Assembly (NCBI GenBank): GCA_029582165.1
Contig: CM055868.1
Location: 9,313,501-9,377,500, forward strand
DNA length: 64,000 nucleotides
Source of the DNA: Portulaca oleracea
Lineage: Eukaryota > Streptophyta > Magnoliopsida > Caryophyllales > Portulacaceae
Direction: 5' to 3'
The translations under genes were made by a program, and so were the position numbers. Shown one piece after another: positions 33,301 to 43,834 of this stretch (position 1 is its first letter; every line of letters starts with the position of its first letter). Below the pieces are notes generated by a model. The model saw only the letters and a program-made list of their open reading frames with translations. It was not told the DNA's origin and made no database searches.

Positions 33301-35241
33301 TCGTGTGAGGGGGCGTGTTAGAGTATAAAACCATTCCTGGGGCTTCAACCATCAGCGTAAGCTTTTGGTTGAGATGATTCCACCCTTCTTTGTACCAATC
33401 TTTCTACCAAATGGTTCAAGCAACTTAAATAATATAAATGCTGGACCATTTTTTGGGCTTTGTTTTTAACGATGGATGGCATTCATGTTGTTTGCAGCGC
33501 GAAGTAAACAATCTTATCGACAAGACGCTGAGGGAGCGGGAGAAAGACATAATACGCCTTTATTATGGTCTCGATGATGAGTCCCTCACTTGGGAAGAAA
33601 TCAGCAAAAGGTGAGGTGTCTCCAATCCTCGTTGCCAACTTGCTTAACTTTGGTAACACACAAAATGGATACTTGAATCTTTTGATAAATGGATAGTTAA
33701 ATTAAAACTACACTTTATGTTAAATTCATGGGTAAAAATCAGTTGGATAAAAGTTAAATTTTGGTAATATTTGTCAAATTTATCTTAACCATATCAAAAT
33801 TAATTTTCTTTTTGTATTTTAATTTTGGTAATTTTTAGTAATTTTTGGTAAATTTAGGTAAAGAGTGGTAAATTTGATTTACCCATGAATTTGACAGACC
33901 GATATGATGAAATATGATCGCACTAAAATTTGGAAAGTTTAAACTAAATTGAATTAATGAAATCACCTAATGAGTTCTTGACAAAAATGTTCAAGCATAC
34001 TCCATAATTTTCTTATTTTTATCGAGTGTTAACATACTAGTGATAAATAAATAAATTTTGGAACAGAATACTTATTAATATATTGCTTTAATATAAGACT
34101 GTTATTATGTATTAAATTGAACAAAAGTTATATAATTGAATCCTATAAATGTAACACTAAATATAAATTTTCTATAAAAAAAATACTATACAAATTGTAT
34201 AAAATTATAGTTTCATCCATAGTTTTTAAATTTTATAGAACAATGTGTAAAATATATTTAACGTACGAGGTTGATTCGATTAAGGAATTATATATATATA
34301 TATTTTGAGTTCTTAACCCTTTATAATTGGTAGTTAACCATAAATATTAAATAATTGATGTCAAAAATCATTATAAATAGTAATTTGAAGAAAAGAAGAC
34401 ACTTGAAAAATGTCTTCTTGTAAGACAAGTGCATATCATCATCCCTTGATATTTGTTTTTTTTTTAATTTTCTACAATTTCCAATAGTTTAATTTGACAA
34501 TTTTTTGGTTAATATATTTTAAAAAATTATTAGATCATATTGTTATGAAAGCATGATACATTACTAATCTAATGAAAGGCTATTAACTTTACAAATTTTT
34601 AAAAGTTAATTCCACATAGTACAGAAAACATAATGATACTGAAATTTGTGAATTTAGTGCCAGTGAATATTGTTCTGTAGCTTCTGTTACAAAGGAGTGT
34701 AAGGTTGGTAGTGTTTGGTTGGGTTTGCTGGGGAAATTGTTATGCAAAGAAAAAAGAAACCAAAAAAATTATTATCTATTTAATACCTTAAACAAAATTT
34801 TTGTGTCTGAGAAACAATCGTGATATGCGACAATGAAAATAGGTTTAGAGTTGGGAATGTCACATAATTTTTTAAAACTAAAATTATTATGGACTTAATA
34901 CCTTAAAATTGAGCCACAATAAAAATATTATTTCTAAACTAATGATGTAATATTGAATGTTTTGAAATACAAATAGATCAATGGAATCATCGAGATGGAC
35001 AGTTATAAAACTGATACCAAATACTAAAAATAATGAATGTTTATTGTCTTTGTTCTTTTAAATGTTTAAATATGTTTGTTCGCTCTAATGTTTATCCTAA
35101 CTTTACATGACATTCTTTTTTGTCAATTACAGGATTGGTTTGTCGAGGGAAAGAGTTCGACAGGTCGGACTGGTTGCTCTTGAAAAATTAAAGAATGGTG
35201 CAAGAAAGAGGAGAATGGAAGCCTTGTTAGTAAAACAATAG
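30340..35241 (+). CDS. SIG1: Plastid RNA polymerase sigma factor, SIG1/SIGA type (nine coding exons)
   Basis: This nuclear gene encodes a sigma-70 factor that guides the plastid-encoded RNA polymerase to chloroplast promoters. Coding exons: 30340-31004, 31252-31450, 31574-31666, 31818-31946, 32178-32231, 32333-32410, 33042-33104, 33498-33610, 35133-35241. All introns are GT-AG and the exons sum to 1503 bp, giving 500 residues. The N-terminal third is Ser/Lys-rich, as expected for a transit peptide and regulatory region. Region 2 spans about residues 250-320 ([42 protein letters not shown]). Region 3 follows ([32 protein letters not shown]). Region 4 ends the protein, with the helix-turn-helix [20 protein letters not shown] near 457-476. 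The N terminus [20 protein letters not shown] matches SIG1, not SIG2-SIG6. The second ATG (30343) is the family's usual start. No break is visible. Confidence 0.96.
32439..32900. mobile_element. Inverted-repeat (foldback-like) element in SIG1 intron
   Basis: Both ends read inward as ATTAAATTACCA followed by similar CTATC/CTACC stretches. An inner arm TATCTTAAAATGTCAAAAGT is mirrored by ACTTTTGACATTTTAAGATA. The inner arm is partly duplicated on each side (ACTATCTTAAAATGTC at about 32455 and 32515; GACATTTTAAGATAG at about 32797 and 32858). No clean target duplication was found. It is probably a non-autonomous DNA transposon of uncertain class. Confidence 0.65.
33148..33384 (+). mobile_element. 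SMART/TRIM-type miniature LTR retrotransposon, 237 bp, in SIG1 intron
   Basis: Two 69-bp direct repeats, 33148-33216 and 33316-33384, both start TGTTAGAGTATAAAACCATT. A 5-bp duplication CTTCT flanks the element (33143-33147 and 33385-33389). The first repeat is followed at once by a Met-tRNA primer-binding site (TGGTATCAGAG, 33217-33227). A purine tract (GTGAGGGGGCG) precedes the second repeat. It has no coding capacity and needs a partner element's enzymes. It lies in the intron between coding exons 8 and 9 of SIG1 and leaves the splice sites intact. Confidence 0.93.
33715..33900. repeat. A+T-rich TTTACC/GGTAAA repeat element in SIG1 intron
   Basis: It begins TTAAATTCATGGGTAAAAATCA and ends TTTACCCATGAATTTGACA, an inverted pair. 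Many GGTAATTTT and GGTAAATTT words lie in between. The ends and inner words resemble the repeat at 28435-28690 in reverse orientation. It lies in the long last intron of SIG1 (33611-35132). Confidence 0.6.
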
Positions 35242-35755
35242 TTACTAGTTAGGCTTACTCTTTGTGTAATTTAATTTGTAGAGCGTCTCTACTGTATATA
35301 ACATGAGAACAATGATAGATTCAATTGTTTAAGAGCACCTTAGATATACAAATATATTGTTTGAGATAGGCAACCTCCTTGTTTCTCAAGGAGTGAAGTA
35401 ACTCATCGTAATTATTTGTTACACATCTTAAAAGGTAAAAGACAAGATTCAAAAGAGGGGAGACTCAATTTTATCCCTCTTTGAGTCGGGACATAAATAT
35501 CAGATGAAATGACTTATTTGTTAAAGCTTAATTTGTCTTTGATCGACTTACATATGAATATGTTGTTGATCTTGTTTTATTAAGTGTTACGAATAACCAT
35601 GCAATTTTCGTTGGAAATCTGCCAAAAAATTTAGACAAGTATAGTTTGAAAGGAATTTCCGTAAGAGTTGGAACAATTAAGGATACCTACATTCCATGAA
35701 GGAAATCTCATTGATACATATTCAATTTCATCTATTTTTGGGAGGAGGACCTAAT
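35242..35755. other. SIG1 3' UTR and spacer
   Basis: The first part after the stop at 35241 is probably the SIG1 3' UTR. No clear polyadenylation signal stands out. The rest holds no recognisable gene. Confidence 0.4.
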
Positions 35756-36112
35756 AGAGGCGAGCATAAGGAGGCTCAATCAGATGCTTATTCGAGGGAA
35801 TAGAATCACTGTTAGTATAGTAAGAAGGAAGAGGGAAGGGACTGCGACTAAGTCTAGGCCAGGAAAGGAACAAAAGGATAGTAATACACAAACTCTAGAC
35901 TCACAGAGAAGGAGTGTCAAATGCATTAGGTGGAGTGCTTAAGTAGGAGCATAGTTTGTGAAGCGAGCAGAGAAATAAATCCAGAGGAGTTTAAGGATGT
36001 TCAAGTAGAGAAGATTATGATTATTAACACTATGAAGTTTATTCTAACCATGAGGACAATTGAAGAGGTGGATGCTCTGGTGGAGAGACCACGAGAGTTA
36101 TAGAAGTGGAGT

Positions 36113-36412
36113 GTGTATGAGACTCGTGAACATAGAAGATGCTATGTAACCATTTATGGTGTTCCCCTGCATGGTTGGAGTTTGGAAAATTTTAAGCGCA
36201 TAGTAAAACCTTGGGGCACCATGATTAGAACAAATATTTGTCCGAAAAATCCAGGAATTTATGAAGTGATGGACGCCTTAATTAGTATGAAGTGTATGAA
36301 GAGGATTGATGGAGAGCTATTTCTTGACATTGACGATTGTTCTTTCAGGGTGTTTGTTAGAGAAATGGATAGATCGTCCCAATTGAATAATTGTCTACAA
36401 TTTCAGGAATGA
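36113..36412 (+). pseudogene. LINE ORF1 DUF4283 fragment
   Basis: This is a 99-residue open piece with YVTIYGVPLHGWSLENFKRI and a hydrophobic MDALISMKCM stretch. DUF4283 proteins of plant L1 elements usually continue into a zinc knuckle, which I do not see here. An upstream segment on the same strand, broken by TAG near 36101, probably extends it. It is a nucleic-acid-binding chaperone relic rather than a host gene. Confidence 0.7.
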
Positions 36413-36890
36413 GGTTCTCAAGAGTTAAGTTGAGTCCAAGATACTCAAAGAACACCATTGAGTGCAAGAAATCTTGTGAAAAATACGACACAACTTGGAT
36501 TAGAGAGGAGGTCAATCAGACCGTGAACATTGATCACCATGTTTCCAAGAGTCCACAAGATGAGAATTAAATGGTTCAGATGGAGCAAAGCAATCAGACG
36601 AACAACCACCAAGAAGTAACAATGGAGGAAATTAATTGAAAGGGCTTCTAATGATACATCATTTACTCAAAGCGGGCGGTTGGAGAATCAAGGAGAGACA
36701 AAATAATTTGCAGCTTGCCTATCAAGAGGAGCTTAGAGACATTAATGAGAAAGTGGAACAATTGGAAAGGAGGTTTGTAGAAGAGTTGGGTTCTCAAGAA
36801 TGGAGGGGAGCTTTAAAAAAAGCCTTGGGAACAAAAAGAAGACAATGATGAGCAGGTGATTGCTTCAAAGGAGCCAATAAGTAGTGATAT

Positions 36891-37182
36891 TGGAAAATAA
36901 TGGACTTGAGTCCAATTCAACCCCAAAAGCTAGCTCAGGAGGTTGAGGCACCCAAGCCATTATAAACATCACAATATGGGTGTCAAAGGCCGATGTGGGA
37001 CAACTCAACACGAGGCGCAGACAATCAAGCGCGCCCCAACATCAATGACCACGACTACTACGTGTGAAATAATGGATTTGAGCCCAATTCAACCCCAAAA
37101 GTTAGCTCAGGAGGTTGGGGCACCCAAGCCATTATAAACACCACAATATGGGTGTCAAAGGCCGATATGGGACAACTCAACA
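36891..37182 (+). mobile_element. TRIM element, 292 bp
   Basis: Two 120-bp direct repeats, 36891-37010 and 37063-37182, contain TTCAACCCCAAAAGCTAGCT or the TTAGCT variant and both end GACAACTCAACA. A 5-bp duplication GATAT flanks the element (36886-36890 and 37183-37187). The inner part is only 52 bp, and I see no canonical Met-tRNA primer-binding site in it. It is inserted in the LINE ORF1 remnant, and the small frame 36943-37137 is a by-product. Confidence 0.9.
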
Positions 37183-38122
37183 GATATATTGGTTAATGTA
37201 GAGGAGAAAGAGTATTTCATCAGGAAGACAACTAAAAACAAGAAGGTTGTGATTTCCAAAGCTAAGAAAATAATTGCAAAAAAAAAAAGCTATTTGGCTT
37301 CAACACTCAAGAAAGATAGAATTAAGAACAAGTAAGAAGAAGGCTTATAAGGGGTATCTCAAAGTTATGAAAAAGCAGGTAACTATAGCAAAGAAGAAGA
37401 TGAGACATTCGACTTCAAAGAACCTGATCTTGCTATCGCAATAGCGGATCAACACCTGGATTCCTAAGGAAAAATTTAGTTTTTCATAATGAAGATATGC
37501 AGTTGGAGATGCTATTGATTACAATCAGATGGAGAATTTCCTTGTGGGCTTCATCATTTAAAGGAGTAGATGATTTCTCTCCTTCAGAATCGACATGTAA
37601 TTTGGGCCTAGCTCTTCTCATATTCATTTGATGGATGTTCTTATTGGAAGAAAGGGTGGTTTTGAGAAGTGAGGGAAGGAAGATTAGTTGGAGATTTTGA
37701 AAGCCCAAAGAAAGGGAAGTAGTAGTATATGGAAGGTTTTGGAAACGGAAAGGAGGAAGAAAAGGTTTTCATGTGGTCATTAATGGGGAGGGGGGAATGA
37801 TCTTTCATCAGGTTGTGCGAGATTCTTAGGTCGGGGTTTTTGGAGTAATTTTGTCCTTTTTGTGCATAGAATGTGAATTTTTGCAGGAGTTGGTCAGTTG
37901 GGGAGCTTTATCGACATGATTTTCTATTATTAATATTTCTCCTTGTGTTTGTGTTTGTTTGGTGTTGCCTTGGCTCGAGAAGAAGTTCAATTATTGGGCT
38001 GTTGTAGTGCTCATTTTGGCACTCATTTTTGTGAATTTTGTGTTGTTGTAGTGCTCATATTGACACTTATTTTTGGTGATAATGAGATTTTGGCTAAGTG
38101 GCCTTTATTGATAAAAAAAATG

Positions 38123-40380
38123 TAACTTGAAAGTTTCTCGGAACTGTAAAGGATTGAAAAAATATATGCTTAACACATTGATTAATCCAAGACCTTACAT
38201 TTGTGAAGGCCAAAATATTATTGAGAGAATTTAAATTGATAAAATATAAGTAAAATAAACATAAACGATTTAATCCAGTAATTGCACCAATCATCTAAGG
38301 GCCCCTTCCTTAGGAAATATTCTTATTAGTTATATTAGAAGTTTAGCTCCAACTTTCTTGAAACTACCAACTAATTCAAGGATCAATGCCTACTATTTAA
38401 TTCTAAAGTATAATACACTTATAAGTATTGCCTCTCATACCTAGCTACATTGGGGAGTTTCATAACTCACATAAACATAGTGATGTTTGGATGGCTAGTA
38501 TAACTTTTTTTCTACAATCCTTAATCTTCCAAAGAAACCATTGCTCTTTTAATAACTGCTTCAACTTTTCTAACTATTAGAAGATTCTTGATAAAATTAC
38601 GCTAATGTGCTTCACATAGATTTTTTTTTATGCCTTTCTTCCAAGATTCTTTCTTAAACAAATAAGATCATGTCAATGGTATATCAGATCAAACGTAGCC
38701 TCACAATTAAAGTAAAGGCTTTATGAAATAAAATGATTAGGATATTCCTTGATAAAATTAAAGAAAAGGTGAATCCAAATCATTTCAATAATTGAATATT
38801 ATATTTGAAAAATTCAATGGTAGTCAGATTTTTTTCCCAACTGTGATAGTTGATTAATATAAAATATTGATCTACTTAAAATTAATTGAACCATTGAATT
38901 ATTTTACCTTTTACTTGCTAAATAACACAATAACATGTTATTAAATTTTTAAAATATTGTTTGATATTATTTAAATTTTGTAAATATTCTTTCTACATTT
39001 TGATAAAGGGAATTGAATAAAAATATATTTCTTTCATAAAATGTGTTTTAAAAGTTAATATGTTTTCAAAATTTAGCTATGCCGTCGCAACGGAGTCGGT
39101 TTCACCACCATTAACATCATCGATGCCCAGCAGCCAATGCATTCATTGGATAAGCTATAGATCGAGTTGATCCAAGTCGGTCATGCATTACAAATTGTCA
39201 GGAATTGAAGCTTTGATGGATGCTGTACGTTAACTCTTGTTACCATTGTTTAATTCTCTTCATTCTCCCACTCGGACCACTCTACTTATCGATCTTTCTG
39301 TCTCCTTTTTCCTTTCATAGGTATAACTATCCCGCCAATAACTTAGTCTCATTCACTACTGTTGTCAACGAGATGAGCGGTGACTAAGGCAAAGGTAAGC
39401 GGGAGCAAGAGTATAATAATTCAATAATAGATTTTTGTTGTTAAGTTAGGTTAAGGGAATCAAATAATAGTTATGTACCAGTTAGATCAAGAATTCTTCT
39501 CATATATAAAGATTCAAGAGGGAATCAAATAATAACTTAGTCTCATTCACACAACAATTTTCACCCCTTAATCTTCGTACCACGCAAAAAAGTAATCATA
39601 GACTGCCACAATGTCAAGATTAATAAATTACTTTGCAAACCATCATCAACATAAAGGAAGGAGAAATTAGTGCCTAGGTAATCTACGTATCAAAAAATTA
39701 ATGGGATTGCTAGAATGAAGTTCAGTGCATAATTTAAGCAACTTTGGTTTTTCTTATTGATGAAGATAATATACCCAAATAATAATGTTACGTTTTAGTG
39801 TGGAGTCCCTATTGATTTGGGTTGGTTTGATGCACGTTTAAGGGCAACATGAGCTATTTCGGACGTGAAACAAGTCGTGTTGGAGGTAAGAGAGCTACAA
39901 AAATGAGTCGACGACAGACATAGGCTATGTCGTTCCTAAGATAGGATACACAGCCCGTGTCAATGAGGCAGTTGTGGACGATATTAATTATTTGATGTGT
40001 TCTGTTAGATATTTTCAGAATTTGATTTGATCTCAAATTATGTTTTCTGACTTATGGAGGTGCTCTATGGCCAACGAAGACTCCTAAATCCTAGATATAC
40101 TATTGTAGCTGCAGGTTATAATAAATATGATGATTCGATTTGAGATTTTAATAAATATGATGATTCCTACTTTCCAAGGACAACGGACACATCCCACAAG
40201 AAAAGTACCAGGAAAGCAACTAAGAGAGAGCAATAACAATGAGAAGCAGCACGCACTGACATACATGAGCGCGAGAGAATGGTTACAATGTTAATTAGGA
40301 CAATTAGAAATACAGACAGCACAATTACATATGCCAACTAAACAGCTAGATCTCTCCAAACTATCTAGCTGCATTTAATT
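38123..40380. other. Intergenic, no recognised gene
   Basis: The stretch is mostly A+T-rich. A more G+C-rich patch at about 39078-39400 could be an old gene fragment, but I could not match it to a family. Confidence 0.45.
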
Positions 40381-40382
40381 AC

Positions 40383-42983
40383 TCACTTAGCATTAGCAGG
40401 CTGACCATATGGCTCAAAGCTGGTTACATTGTTATTCCCAGAAGATGCAACAGCAGATGACCTCGAATTATTATTACTACTCGCATTCGCATGATCTGCT
40501 GACCCAGAAGCAGCACCAGCAGCAGCAGGAGAAGCCTCCTTCAAGTTATAACCATTGACATAGTTCGTCGGAGGCGGTGGTGGTGGTGGCCCGCCATAGT
40601 AACCCGGATGGGGATGGGGGATGTGAAAGACATGAGGCCCAAAGGCGGCGTACTGATCCATGGCTGCGCGGCTCATCTTGAGGAGGGGCTCGCAGGTCCG
40701 GATGGAGCCACGATCACCCTCCAACTCCCTGTAGCGATGCAGGTAAAGAGTCAGTGGCTCGATGTAGTCGTCGAACCCGAGTTTGCTCATCGCCCATAGC
40801 ACGTCCTCGGCTGTGATTGTCTTCCGCTGCTCCCTCTGGCATCGTTCGTTGGCTTCCCCAGTTATGAAGCTTATGAATTCAGACACGCATTCCTGTGTTT
40901 CCATGTATATCATTTCGCCCATCAAGAACATTTAGCCACTTATTATCAGCTATGGTATAATATAATCAACATGGATTTATGATATAACATGTAACGTTCA
41001 CGAAGAGGGAGAATTATTACTCATGCAAGCAAGGTTGTTAAAATCGGGATCCTAACTCGAAACTATGGGGAAGTTAGGATCGGAAATTAGCCCATGTAGG
41101 ATCGTGGATCGTGTGTAAATAGCAGAATCATATCGAGCATTTTGGACCATAAAATCGTAGGATGGTAAATCAAGATCGAGATTTTAATAACTATGCATGC
41201 AAGTCGCCCAACTTGATTACTGGTTTTTCAACGGGGAAGTTTATGTAACTTTTTTCAGTATACGTAATCAAAAAATTATTAATTGGAATTAGTGTTACTA
41301 ATGTGTTTATTAAAAGAAAACTTAAAACCCTTGACTATCAAATGGAATGATAGTGCATGGTACTGTTAGGCATGACACTGTTCTTCTAACAATTTGAAGT
41401 AGTGAGTCACCTAAATTTCCAAAATTTATTAAAATTTATCAAAGATTACTAAAACTTACACAATTATCAATATCTATTAAATTTATCGAAGATTATAAGT
41501 CCATAGATACTTACTTTTTCTCCAAAAAGTATGTTAATTTATTCGTAAGTAACACATTTCTCAATACTTACTAAAACTTTTACATTTATACATATCAAAA
41601 ATTATCAACAACTTAACTTTTAAATTACAATCTATATATCAATGAATTTTATACACCAATGCCTTTCCATAGTATCCACACGAGTAATCTATAGCTAAAT
41701 GCTAAGCTATCGTAACCATACAAACAAAAAGAATATAAAAAATCTAAACTGAAATAGTCATAAAAAAATATCAGTAAAGGCAAAATACAAGCTAACGAAT
41801 AATAATAAAAAAAAAATTGTGCCATGTCATTGTATGGTTACGTGTTAGTATCTAAATTATTTTTCATGGATATATTGGTTCTTCAAAATATCAACCAGAA
41901 CTCTAGCGATAGGTTATGGAAAAGTTATAGACAAACTATATTTGCATGCAATCATAAACACACACAGCTAAGCTATCTGAGGACCCTGTTTGAATAAAGT
42001 TTGGGTTACTCGTGAAGAGAAAATGTACTATTATATTTGGGTCATTTTAATTAAACTTAGCTTTGTTTAAACACGTTTATAAAGGGAACAGGATAGAAAC
42101 TAAAATTCTTATATTCTTCTTCCTCCCTTTCATTTTTGTAAGATGTGCTAAAAATAACAAAGAAAACAAAATCAATAACCTCCCTTCCCTTCCCCTTTGC
42201 TCCCCCTCTCCTCCCCTCTCTTCCTGCTTAATACATACAAACAAACAGACCTTACATTTCATCAAAAGACACTTCAGTGTATAAGATGTACTGAAAACAA
42301 GGACAGCGGGAGTGTCTACAAATTAGTGTATAAATCAGAAATTATTTATATCCCAATGGAACTGTTAGGATTCACCCATGAGTAAATGTCTCACATCGAA
42401 AAAGTAAAGAGAAAACACATGGTATATAAGTCAAGTGAGTTACTCCTCTTAACATCAATTGTTTTTAAGATGGAACCTCACTTAACTTGTGTACCATAAA
42501 CCTTAGTTGAAGTGGGCTCACCCCTTGGATCTCCCCAACAGGAACCAAAGATCAATCTAAAAACTAACCTTAAATGTGTTTGGTTGGTCAAAAACTTGGA
42601 AAAATTGTCAATTTTCCCAAGTTGACATGTTTTGCCCATATTTGATTGTATTTTGATATGGGAAAAAATTTTACAAGGACCCACAATTTTCCACTTTTTC
42701 CTAGAGAAAAATCTCTCCTAGGGAAATATTTCTAACCAAATGCTCCATAAATTGTGCCCCTAAGAAGCTCCGCCAATATCAGATAATATAGTGGTTAGTA
42801 CTTAGGAGTTACCTGGATAGTTTCCTTGGCATCATCAGAGATTTTGGCATGGGGAGGAAGAATCTTACGCATGATCCTTATGACATTTGCGATGGGCATG
42901 AACCTGTCTTGCTCCCTCACTGTACACTCATTGTTGTTATTCATCTCTCGATCTGTCTTACCACTTGACACTCCTTCCATCAC
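40383..42983 (-). CDS. NF-YB6: LEC1-type NF-YB transcription factor subunit (LEC1-LIKE/NF-YB6 type), two exons
   Basis: This encodes a histone-fold NF-YB subunit that pairs with NF-YC and NF-YA to bind CCAAT promoters. Exon 1 is 42983-42813 (57 codons) and exon 2 is 40892-40383. A GT-AG intron of 1920 bp joins them in frame to 226 residues. The B domain starts at [18 protein letters not shown] (about 23-40), then [13 protein letters not shown] ends exon 1. Exon 2 continues [20 protein letters not shown] and [20 protein letters not shown]. The first Asp of ISDDAK (residue 50) is the position that marks the embryo-competent LEC1 class; other NF-YBs have Lys there. [20 protein letters not shown] and the variable tail fit LEC1-LIKE better than LEC1 itself. 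The tail is Pro-, Ala-, Asn- and Ser-rich. The family controls embryo and seed storage programmes. No break is visible. Confidence 0.95.
41030..41195. mobile_element. 166-bp hAT-type MITE in the NF-YB6 intron (copy 1)
   Basis: The left end CAAGGTTGTTAAAATCGGGA and the reverse complement of the right end, CATAGTTATTAAAATCTCGA, form the inverted repeat. An 8-bp duplication CATGCAAG flanks it (41022-41029 and 41196-41203). It is the same length as, and very similar to, the copy at 44703-44868. Confidence 0.9.
41410..41660. repeat. A+T-rich TTATCAAA/TTACTAAA repeat tract
   Basis: Imperfect words such as AAAATTTATCAAAGATTACT recur. It resembles the inner part of the repeats at 28435 and 33715 but lacks clear ends. 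It lies in the NF-YB6 intron. Confidence 0.45.
42363..42540. mobile_element. Solo LTR of a miniature retrotransposon, 178 bp
   Basis: It starts TGTTAGGATTCACC and ends CTCCCCAACA. A 5-bp duplication GGAAC flanks it (42358-42362 and 42541-42545). An inner CTCACATCGAAAAAGTAAAG run and GGTATATAAG are typical of TRIM-type LTRs. Only one LTR is present, so unequal recombination probably removed the rest. It lies in the NF-YB6 intron. Confidence 0.8.
42574..42747. mobile_element. Possible Tourist-like MITE, 174 bp
   Basis: Weak inverted ends (TGTGTTTGGTTGG and the reverse complement of CTAACCAAATGCTCCA) are flanked by TAA on both sides (42571-42573 and 42748-42750). The inner sequence has complementary AAAATTGTCAATTTTCCC and GGGAAAAAATTTTACA-like stretches. 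The case is suggestive only. Confidence 0.4.
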
Positions 42984-43325
42984 TCCTCCTTATTTACCTC
43001 TTCACAGCTAAACTTGTTAAAAAAAAAAAAAACTATCTCATTTTTGAACTGCATTCATCCTTCTCTGTCGCTATTAATAAAGCTGTTAGCATTGTAGTTG
43101 TTGCAGGTCGTTTAATTTGGTTCTTTCCCAAGCCAAGTCGGACAAATTCATTTACATGTAACAATTGTAGGCATCTGAGTGGGCATGGGAATAGGGAAAT
43201 GTAGCTAGATTAATTATGTCACCTGCACAAGTGGTAATTAAGATTTAGATTGGGTTGATGAGTGATTAGTAGAGAGGGAAGGGGGGATTTTAAGAAGGGT
43301 AGTCTTGTTTCTATGTAGCATGGCG

Positions 43326-43335
43326 GACACGTGTC
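43326..43335. promoter_or_regulatory. G-box/ABRE-type palindrome upstream of NF-YB6
   Basis: GACACGTGTC is a perfect 10-bp palindrome with the CACGTG core, about 345-350 bp upstream of the NF-YB6 start codon. bZIP and bHLH factors bind such cores, and ABREs of seed genes share ACGTG. Function is inferred from sequence and position. Confidence 0.45.
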
Positions 43336-43365
43336 AAATGAAACAGAAAAAGACAAAGAAAACAG

Positions 43366-43372
43366 TGCATGC
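43366..43372. promoter_or_regulatory. RY-type box upstream of NF-YB6
   Basis: TGCATGC contains the GCATGC core of RY elements, which B3 factors such as LEC2, FUS3 and ABI3 bind. It lies 31 bp further from the gene than the CACGTG palindrome. The pairing of RY and ACGT boxes is common in seed promoters. Confidence 0.4.
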
Positions 43373-43570
43373 GAGACACTTGCGACGTAAATTTGTAGCA
43401 TAGGCCCAGGGACATTAGCAACATCAATTTTGAACGTAAGTGGGTGTGTGGGTGTGTGATGTTGCTGTTATTGGCTTAAGCCTTTGTTGCCCTAGGGCAA
43501 TATTCATGCGACAAATTGAGCACCCCAAAAAACAAAAAACAATATTGATGCGACAAATACAATGTTTGTA

Positions 43571-43829
43571 CTCCCTCCTGTTCATATTAATAGTAATAAT
43601 TTTAACTTTTACGATTTTTAATGTAATTTTTTAATTGATAATTTCTTACGTAATATGTTAGTAATAATTACAATATTATATTTTTGTGATAATATTTTTT
43701 GTTATGAATTTAATGGTGGAAATTTTATATATAACAACTTATTATATAAATTGAAAAAGTTAAAGTCAAAATTTTTAAAACTTGACTGTACAATTTTCAA
43801 AGACAACAATTAATATGAAATGAAGCAAG
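43571..43829. mobile_element. Stowaway-like MITE, 259 bp
   Basis: The left end CTCCCTCCTGTTCATATTAA and the reverse complement of the right end, CTTGCTTCATTTCATATTAA, are similar. TA flanks both sides (43569-43570 and 43830-43831). The right end has drifted from the consensus. Confidence 0.7.
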
Positions 43830-43834
43830 TATTA

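Larger units (their letters stand above)
35760..38120 (+). mobile_element. LINE remnant, mostly ORF1 (DUF4283) with A-tail, internally deleted
   Basis: The open piece 36113-36412 carries a DUF4283-type segment (YVTIYGVPLHGWSLENFKRI, then FVREM), the usual N-terminal domain of plant L1 ORF1 proteins. Basic and Gln/Glu-rich pieces continue to about 37460. The A run at 38115-38122, after TTTATTGAT, looks like a LINE tail. No endonuclease or reverse transcriptase is visible, so the middle appears deleted, or the tail may belong to another fragment. A TRIM element interrupts it at 36891-37182. Confidence 0.6.

Noticed and set aside
36943..37137. 64-residue + strand frame
   Set aside because: It is fully explained by the two LTRs and short interior of the TRIM at 36891-37182.
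39078..39400. More G+C-rich patch that might be a gene fragment
   Set aside because: No frame of useful length or recognisable motif could be found.
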